Positions 57,290 to 64,000 of a DNA stretch of 64,000 bases are shown one piece after another (within the stretch, counting starts at the first letter, position 1; every line of letters begins with the position of its first letter). The position numbers and the translations under genes are program-made. Origin of the DNA: Pocillopora verrucosa. Lineage: Eukaryota > Cnidaria > Anthozoa > Scleractinia > Pocilloporidae. Location of the stretch: NCBI RefSeq assembly GCF_036669915.1, contig NC_089323.1, positions 10,798,194 to 10,862,193 on the forward strand, in the 5' to 3' direction. The notes beneath the pieces are model-generated. The model worked only from the letters and a program-made list of their open reading frames with translations. It ran no database searches and was not told where the DNA came from.

Positions 57290-58428
57290 GATACATTGCA
57301 GATTATAGTTTTATCATTGAACAAATTGTTACAGTTTAAGAATTTCAATATACAATAAACATTTTATTTATTTTATAATACATGCTATAAATCTATATAA
57401 TGGGGTCTATGATTTACAAGCACTTGTTGCTTTTTATGGTACTTCCTTTCATAAAGTGCCTACGCTAAATCCATGAAACAAATAGCACTATTTGGTACTA
57501 AATATTGCTACTTAGGAATAATGGAATACAAAGGATTTATTATGAACTAAAACTATTTATTACTAACTATTGTTAGCAGGTTTAGTTTGAGCACTCTATA
57601 AATTCCAAAATTTCTTGAGTTTTATTAGTGTGTATATTCTGTAGTGCATGTGATCAATAAAGATCAATTGCATACATGGTAATATTGCCCATTATGCATC
57701 TACTGAGTGGTTAATATTATAATTACACCATTGCCATGCCCAATTTTTCAGGTTTTATCCAACTCTGGATTGTGTCCCTTTTCAGGTAAATATCTGATGA
57801 CATGCTGTGCAATCTCACAGGAAAACAGTTTATTAGATGTTTACAGCTTGTTTTACCAGGTCTATGGCATTACTGTAAATGTCAATACCTATGTCTGTAG
57901 AAGATTTCAATATATCTATTTCCTGTTTAAGAATCTGCAAAACTTCACCCTGTTTGTGTATCTCTATTGGAGATACTGTGACATTATTATCACTACCATC
58001 AAATGGGGAAGGCCCCTGAAGGTACTAGGTCATCTGGGTCTTCATCAAGGCCACCTTGTGATTGTGGATTATCATCATGAAGCATTTCATTCATCCACAT
58101 TTGATACAAAGACAATGGCCTGTTCCAAATCTTGTGCTACTTCCGTGCCGAAATCAAATGAGCCTGTCATTTTGATTTAAGGATGGCAGTAGCACGCTGT
58201 TTGAAACCATTAAGTAGCGCACAGCTGAATCAGGTTTGGCACAACTACTTAGCATGGCAGGCCTTGCCATGCCGCAACGCTTGCCGTTTGAAACGGCATG
58301 CTGTTGTCACACTGAACTCAATCCATAAATTAATTTGATGTATTTTGCATTATTTGCATACTATTACGCTGTGCACAAATCAAAAACAGAAGGAGAAAAT
58401 AGCATCGTAGTGCAAAGATTTACCCGAC
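57290..58428. other. no recognised gene; small inverted motif
   Basis: Around 58188-58305 the phrases agcacgctgtttgaaac and cgtttgaaacggcatgct are partly inverted. No gene supported. Confidence 0.35.
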
Positions 58429-59043
58429 TTGCCCAAAAACTTGAGAGATGAGGAATCCAACTGTGACACTAGCTCCACCAACTCTCCTCCTGCATCGTTC
58501 CACAGCTATTCTCCAAAAAACAACAAAGAGGCTGATTCAAATGAATCCAATACAGGAGTCAGTAAACAGAGTGAAGTGTGCAGTTCAAGGAAAAAGAAGA
58601 GAAAGGGACAGAGAAGCATATGGGAAAAGTGATATGTCAATAATTTAGATGTGATATGTAGTAGTAAGTACTATAACAAGAAGTTGATTTTCACGAACAC
58701 GGAAAAGTTTTAGAACACAATAATACATGCTGATGTGTTCAAAGAATTGGGCCAGAAATATGAAGATGGTAACTTCCTGTTCAGCATAGATAAGCTCAGG
58801 AACAAGTTCAAGATATGCGTATCTGAATGCAAAAAAATTACTTTGACTGCCAGGACCTTGACGGGCATAAAAGGGGTTCAAGATGAAAAGCAGCTAGGAG
58901 CACAGTTTAATCAACTATCTCCACTGGTCCAGGAAAGGGATTCATGTAACCCTGACATGGCAGCAAAGTGTTCTTTATCACTGCAGTTATCTGATGGAGA
59001 GCTAGTGAAAAGAGCATCAAATAACAGAACCATCAATTGCTGA
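58429..59043 (+). pseudogene. Myb/SANT- or MADF-like DNA-binding protein relic
   Basis: The frame begins with a Ser/Asn/Glu-rich leader (NKEADSNESNTGVSKQSE) and a basic KKKRKGQRSIWEK, then a stop. After two stops (SKYYNKKLIFTN is visible) come FKELGQKYEDGNFLFSIDKL, RNKFKICVSECKKITLTART, LTGIKGVQDEKQLGAQFNQL and SPLVQERDSC to a stop at 59041. The pattern is that of Myb/SANT-like proteins that accompany PIF/Harbinger-type or host genes in cnidarians. Two in-frame stops in the basic domain indicate decay. The family call is tentative. Confidence 0.45.
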
Positions 59044-59059
59044 CAAGGGAACTACCACG

Positions 59060-59092
<33 letters not shown>

Positions 59093-59929
59093 CTTGTTCA
59101 TTCTTGGGAAATTGGTTTACATTACCACTACCATGCTGCTGTTAAGACTGGGACAGAAATAGAGTGGCACTGTGAATTCCGTGCTGAAGAGTGGAGCTGC
59201 ACATCCAGAGAGACTGTTGTTGCAAGCTCTATACTGGAAAACTTTGATTCATTGTCAAACAGCTCTGAGCCCCTCCACCCACCAACAATTGAGGTATCAT
59301 GGGGACAGAATCTTGGACAGTTTTTGCAAGAACAAGTTGAGGACAGCACTGTTGGTAATTAAAATTTTATTTCATAGACATGTATTTGTGGAATATAACA
59401 GTTTAGATTTTATGATTTTTACGACACCAAATAGAAGCAACAAAAAAGATTATTCATTTCATTATTATCACAGAGACAAATTAAACGAAAAGTTATTGAC
59501 TCCTAGGTGTTACTTTAATTTCAGATGGGACAATAGACCATTTTGAGGACGCGATTGAGGACCCCACTAATCATGAATGTCCAGCTGGTGAATTCCCCGA
59601 AACTTACAAGATGGCAGTGCAGGGCTCAAAGTAAAGCGAAGTAAAATTGATAGACAGCAATGGATACACATACAAGATCAAGTATGAGGGATGAATGTTG
59701 TTGACTGCCAGTAATCCGTGAGGCCCAAAGTAAACCCTTTCGAAGATCCTCGTTACCTTTTCATGTGATTTATGAAGTCTACTGATCAACACCTTTCAAT
59801 TGGTGTACCATACAAGGATATCTCATTTGCATTCATTAAATTTTACAAAAAGACCATTTGCTTAGGGGGTAGAGGATTAAGGGACTTAAACATTATTTTA
59901 TCATCTACGGTGGGTTAGATGACTTTGAT
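59044..59929. other. possible coding remnant, otherwise non-coding
   Basis: About 59165-59360 reads WHCEFRAEEWSCTSRETVVA, then SSILENFDSLSNSSEPLHPP in one frame without start or splice support. The rest shows nothing. Confidence 0.3.
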
Positions 59930-61014
59930 TTGACAGCAGCTTATAAAAGTTTATCCCCTCTTCATTTTCATAGGTCTTCCTTGAGAAACTTGATGGACCA
60001 TGTCCCAGCCTTTCAAAACTAAAGTTATTGGCACAAGCTGCAAACTGGCCTCGAAAAATTACAGGCCCAAAGACCCAGTGTACCTGAATTTTAGTTTGGA
60101 AGAGGATCACATTCCTGATGCCTTCTTTTCAAGCAGATGTAACTGTCAACAGTAGAAGCCATCTTGTCTTTGCCACTGAAAAACAACTTCAGTTCCTCAG
60201 CAACGCCAAAACCTGCTTTATAGATGGTACCTTCAAGTTGTGCCACCACCCCTTCACCCAGCTCTGGACCATCAATGCATGTATTAGATGTGAGGACCAC
60301 ATGAAACAGGTCTAAGAACTTTTCCCTAAACATTCACTCACACCTATGCCTTATCTTGTTTCAGGTCATGAGGACTATACTAGACTTCCTACCACAGAAC
60401 CCAAAGATTAACCAGGTCATGATTGACTTTGCAAAAAAATTGGGAGTGTCCAATCTTTTTTAATATTTGCTAACCATCTTTTTTCAACATTTTTTTTCAT
60501 TGTAAATTCAAGAACTTGGTCTTCAGACAGCATGTCAATAAGATGATGGCACCTTCAAGTATCTCTGTAAAAATAATGGCTATGCCATTCCTGCCTCCAA
60601 GTAAAATACCAGACTTCAGCTGCAAGCCACCACTGAACCCCCGCAGAAGTTTGTGGAGTATGTCGATGGCACCTGGGTACAAAGCACTACCTGGCCTCCC
60701 TCCTGCTGGAGCGTGAACAAGCAATGAGCTTCTTCACCCATAATGACATAGAAGGATGGCATAATGGCCTAAACAAACGTGCCTCAGGAAGAGTCCAGAT
60801 GCCACTTTACATGCTTGTACACCTACTGCACAAGGAAGCCCACCTTGTGGCCTATCAGATTAGATTGGTTTCTAAAAGAAAATTAACCAAACTACAAAAG
60901 AAAATTACCACTCGATCCAAGCGAAAATATCAAGCTACTGGGAGCAGTATGCCTTTCACCAAAAGTCAGCAGCTCAACTACTCAAAGCTTGTTCCCATGT
61001 CAATGGACCAATAG
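59930..61014 (+). mobile_element. MULE-type transposase relic
   Basis: Positions 60118-60315 code FATEKQLQFLSNAKTCFIDG, then TFKLCHHPFTQLWTINACIR, the MULE core (IDGTFK). Fragments of the middle follow in several frames (MIDFAKKLGVS, LGLQTACQ, FVEYVDGTWVQSTTWPPSCW). Positions 60724-61014 give MSFFTHNDIEGWHNGLNKRA, MPLYMLVHLLHKEAHLV and QIRLVSKRKLTKLQKK. At least five stops or shifts. The second catalytic region (N.DIEGWHN) is preserved. It resembles the FLYWCH-associated MULE family of cnidarians. Confidence 0.72.
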
Positions 61015-61514
61015 TTCAAACATTAAATATGATAAGGGATTAAGTTTATTTATTGTAAAAGTTAGATTTTAACCCTTTAGGCACTTCTTTTAAAGAAATT
61101 GACTATTTCCTTGTCTTTAAGCAGAGTGAAAAACTATATATTTAGTTACGTCAGTGTCAAGATTTTTAGCCTCTACAATTAAGCAACTTTTACAAACATG
61201 TTAAGTGTATTTCAAAGTTTTTTTTTATGTTTTTAACTTGTTATCTATCCACGATGACTTTTATTTTATTTTATAGGGCCTCACAAAATACCACTTTCCA
61301 GTGAGATGAACCCTCTGTCTAAAGACTGTTCAATTAATTATTTAAAAAGGTCAAAATTCAAAATCTCTCCAAGCAAGTACCAAAAATCCTAGTGCGTCTT
61401 ATTCATTAAGCCAAAAAAAAAAAGAAAAATTGGCAACCCTGCCAGGACAGCGATACATGTGAGCGAAAATGTAAGAATCTTAAGGAAATTGAATAACAAC
61501 GCTATCGACGAATC
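61015..61514. other. no recognised gene
   Basis: AT-rich spacer between the MULE and BEL/Pao relics. Confidence 0.45.
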
Positions 61515-62305
61515 TAGTAACAAATTCTACAAATATGGTGGATAAAGCCGAAGCCGAGGAGAACTACGCTAAGGAGTAGAAAAAGGCGACCTACTGAGTG
61601 TCAAAGAGGTGAAAGTTTGGGCACACGTTCGTAAAGAAGAGTTAATACCAGTGCACGAGCTAAGGAATAAGCTCAAGCAGGTATTGGATAATTTAGAGAA
61701 AAAAGAAATACACAAGTGAGAAGAAGACTGGTTTCATATGAAGTTTTAGTTGGAAATGGCACTCAGGCCTTAATTAGGAACTTAGAAAGCTTGCCAAACA
61801 TAACCAGTTCCAACAAAATCGAAGAGATTCACGAGTTTTACACTAATTATAAGTTGTCCAAGAGGGTCTAAACCTTAGCGACAATGAAGAAATTAGAGGG
61901 TGCTCAGAGTTATGTGTACAGCATAATGGACAAATTGGGTCTGACAAGGGAGGCTATGGCCCAAAAAGATGATGATTGGTAGGAATGGGGACTTGAGGAG
62001 TTAGATGAAAATTTTAGTTAGTACACAGACCGAAACCCCCTGCCTTTGGTGGAATTTAGCCTGCCCCCTCCAAGCCCCACTGTACCTGGGAATCGAGACA
62101 ATCACCAAAAGAAACCAGACAAAAACTTTATGGCTGGAGGAAATATACAGCAGCAGCAAGGCCCCCCTCCTTGTGTGTACTGTGGTTTAAACAGTCATCG
62201 TAGCAGTGACTGTACCAAGGTTCTAGACATTGCCAGTAGACGGGAATATTTGACAAGAAACAAGTTATGCTATAGCTGCGCAAGGTCTGGGCATCTGGCT
62301 TCCAA
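61515..62305 (+). mobile_element. BEL/Pao-type gag relic
   Basis: Fragments of a gag frame (LVSYEVLVGNGTQALIRNLE, SNKIEEIHEFYTNYKLSK, YSIMDKLGLTREAMA) precede a frame with two zinc knuckles (CVYCGLNSHRSSDC, then CYSCARSGHLASN, whose last Cys is missing). Stops occur at several places. The second knuckle is cut at about 62305, where LINE 3'-end sequence begins. No protease, RT or integrase of this element is present. Confidence 0.65.
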
Positions 62306-62306
62306 T

Positions 62307-64000
62307 AGAAATATTGTTTACGCTGATAGGAGTTGTTGCTGGACCCAGCGTGTTCAGGTTCCTTTTTTCATTCGCTAGTAAATATGAGAATATGTAAATA
62401 ATTATTAATGATTTTTTTTTTATCGTCTATATAGTAGTAGTAGTGTTAACTATTTGTTGATTGTTAATTTATAGACCTTTAATTCAGTTAATTTCTGCAC
62501 TGTGGCAAATCAACGGTGTATATATAAACAGACCACCAACTGTCGAATTCAACATTGACAAGGAACCCTTGAGGGGAGTTTTAAAATCTTTTCGAGCCTT
62601 AAGACCATCGTGCAAATCTATAACATCAGTTAAAACATTTACCTACATTATCACGGTACAGTTTTTTAAACCATTTGACACTCGCACGCAAAATTTTCAT
62701 TAATATTTGTGATATAACAAGCAAATGGTGTATGGCTTGTGATTTTGCTTTGAACGGAAGTTTGGCCACTTATTGCCAGTTTTGAAGGTTTGAGCGTAAG
62801 TATGGTAGTTGTGTGTGTAGTTTTATTAAAACGTATGTATGTCAACATGCATAGCATTATAATTTTAATCATAATTAAAGATAAAATACCTATCCAGTTC
62901 GCACTGGGGGGGGGGGGGGGGGGGGGGCAGGTGAAACTCTCTTGTCAAACATCCCCATCTGATTCTAGATTTTTTTTACTAACCATCTCACCTACACTAA
63001 GCTCCAAGTGTACTTTGCACATCACACTTTTAGAAAAAAACCCTACTTTGAGTGCACGATATGCGAACAACTTTTTTAGATCTTATTGCACAATTTTCCT
63101 GTTTTTGTTGGTTTTGTTTTTTTAACAAGTCAAGAACATATTTTCCCGAAGTCTGAAAGACGAGGAAATACAATTGTTGAGTTAAAAATAAATCCTCACC
63201 TCAAATGGAAGATCATTCAATTAGGTGTCTTATTACAGGGTTGGTAAAAAACTTCCATACTTGGGCATATTTTGTAAATTATATTAAAAATCTTCACACT
63301 TTCTAATGTTTATAATTATTCCTAATTATACAAAGTACGAACCAATTATCCCTTTGTTAGCTATTTTTTCTACACAAAGATCACTCAAATTAGGATCAAA
63401 CATTATAACTAGGGGCATAAATTAACACACTAGGAACCATAAGACAAATGATGAACCTACTATCATGTCAGTCTTAATTCGTGATACAAGTGCTACTCTC
63501 AACCTGGTTTGAAAGGTCAAATGGCCCATAGATTACCATGTCCATCACACGGAAATCCTCCAATAACACTATGCTGCTGTGGAAGATATGCCATGATGGT
63601 TTGCAATCCCACTGGTTTCAGTTCCTCTGTCTAGGCCTCAATGTAGAAGCAACTCTTGTTTGTCTGAAAACAAGCACTCTAAATAAAAAGCATCCAAATA
63701 AGAATTTGGATTGCTGTTAGTAGATATCCAAAACTTTCACCCCAAAGCCCCTTTTAGCTGCCCATATGCAAACACACCACCTACACAGCAGATTGAAAAG
63801 GAAAAGAACTATTTTGATAGTCCATAAAACTTCTTCGTGCCCATCAAGTTGAGTGGACCAAAGTTGGATCAGTGATATAAAAAGGACTTTCAGGATGTTT
63901 CTTTTTGAACTTGGGAGGCCCTCTGCTCCAGGGAATCAGGATTTCTACCCGGGACATGACCAGCATGAAACAAAATCTCGTGGTACCTTCATGTCGTAGA
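62307..64000. repeat. segmental duplication, copy 2 (runs off the window)
   Basis: Direct-orientation copy of 37165-38655. It contains the LINE 3' end, a G22 run (62906-62927), and a minus-strand integrase relic at about 63490-63690. The relic has several indels relative to the exon at 38181-38345, and its donor site shows an extra base (caacctgg instead of cacctgg). Confidence 0.8.
62906..62927 (+). repeat. G22 homopolymer
   Basis: 22 consecutive G within copy 2 of the duplication. The corresponding site in copy 1 (about 37655-37662) reads cactgcagg, so the run is an expansion private to copy 2. Confidence 0.8.

Overview
The window looks like nuclear DNA of a cnidarian, most likely a stony coral or sea anemone. 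It is AT-rich, with phase-consistent spliced exons. Secreted PAN-EGF-fibrinogen (FReD) proteins and intronless class A GPCRs occur as local paralogues, and the transposon load is high and varied. No bacterial, viral-particle, rRNA or CRISPR features were seen. The species assignment is inference from family content.

Layout. (1) 1-16.8 kb: a local array of FReD lectin-like genes. Two copies look intact (1530-4035 and 11950-14428), each with five exons: signal peptide, PAN/apple, EGF, FReD-N and FReD-C, with introns in identical phases. Between them lie a copy lacking exons 1-2 with a frameshift and a stop (6243-7657), an exon-1 ghost (9608-9697) and a promoter-only copy (about 9950-10150). Two short exon-5 ghosts lie in the 3' flanks. 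A 769-bp solo LTR with a 5-bp target duplication sits in the 3' flank of the second gene. (2) 17.2-23.2 kb: a Penelope-like element fragment (RT end plus GIY-YIG) enclosed by 33-bp inverted repeats, then three broken LINEs. (3) 24.4-28.7 kb: a HIRAN-like coding fragment head-to-head with a broken Tigger/pogo transposase, then an exon-like inverted repeat and a Tigger-type terminus. (4) 29.4-31 kb: an intact intronless GPCR (30041-30985) with a 46-bp-arm hairpin upstream; its paralogue at 39554 is a deletion pseudogene. (5) 35.5-43.4 kb: LINE relics, a spliced integrase-core relic, Penelope-type ends and MITE-like palindromes. (6) 43.5-51 kb: fragments of host or host-like genes (degenerate RING, an unknown two-exon minus-strand gene, a G2E3/HECT-type N-terminal relic, an HMG box) mixed with Merlin (ISXO2-like) and hAT relics. 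(7) 51.3-57.3 kb: a split DIRS-type tyrosine-recombinase retrotransposon. (8) 58-64 kb: Myb/SANT, MULE and BEL/Pao relics, ending in a diverged direct copy of 37.2-38.7 kb.

How it fits together. The probably functional genes are the two FReD genes, the GPCR at 30041 and possibly the minus-strand gene at 44.4-45.1 kb. The FReD proteins have the domain order of secreted recognition lectins and would act outside the cell. The GPCR is a separate small birth-and-death family. Most of the rest is transposon sediment from many superfamilies (LINE, Penelope, DIRS, BEL/Pao, LTR, Tigger, Merlin, hAT, MULE), and nearly all of it is broken. All calls are by eye from motifs; no database search or alignment software was used.
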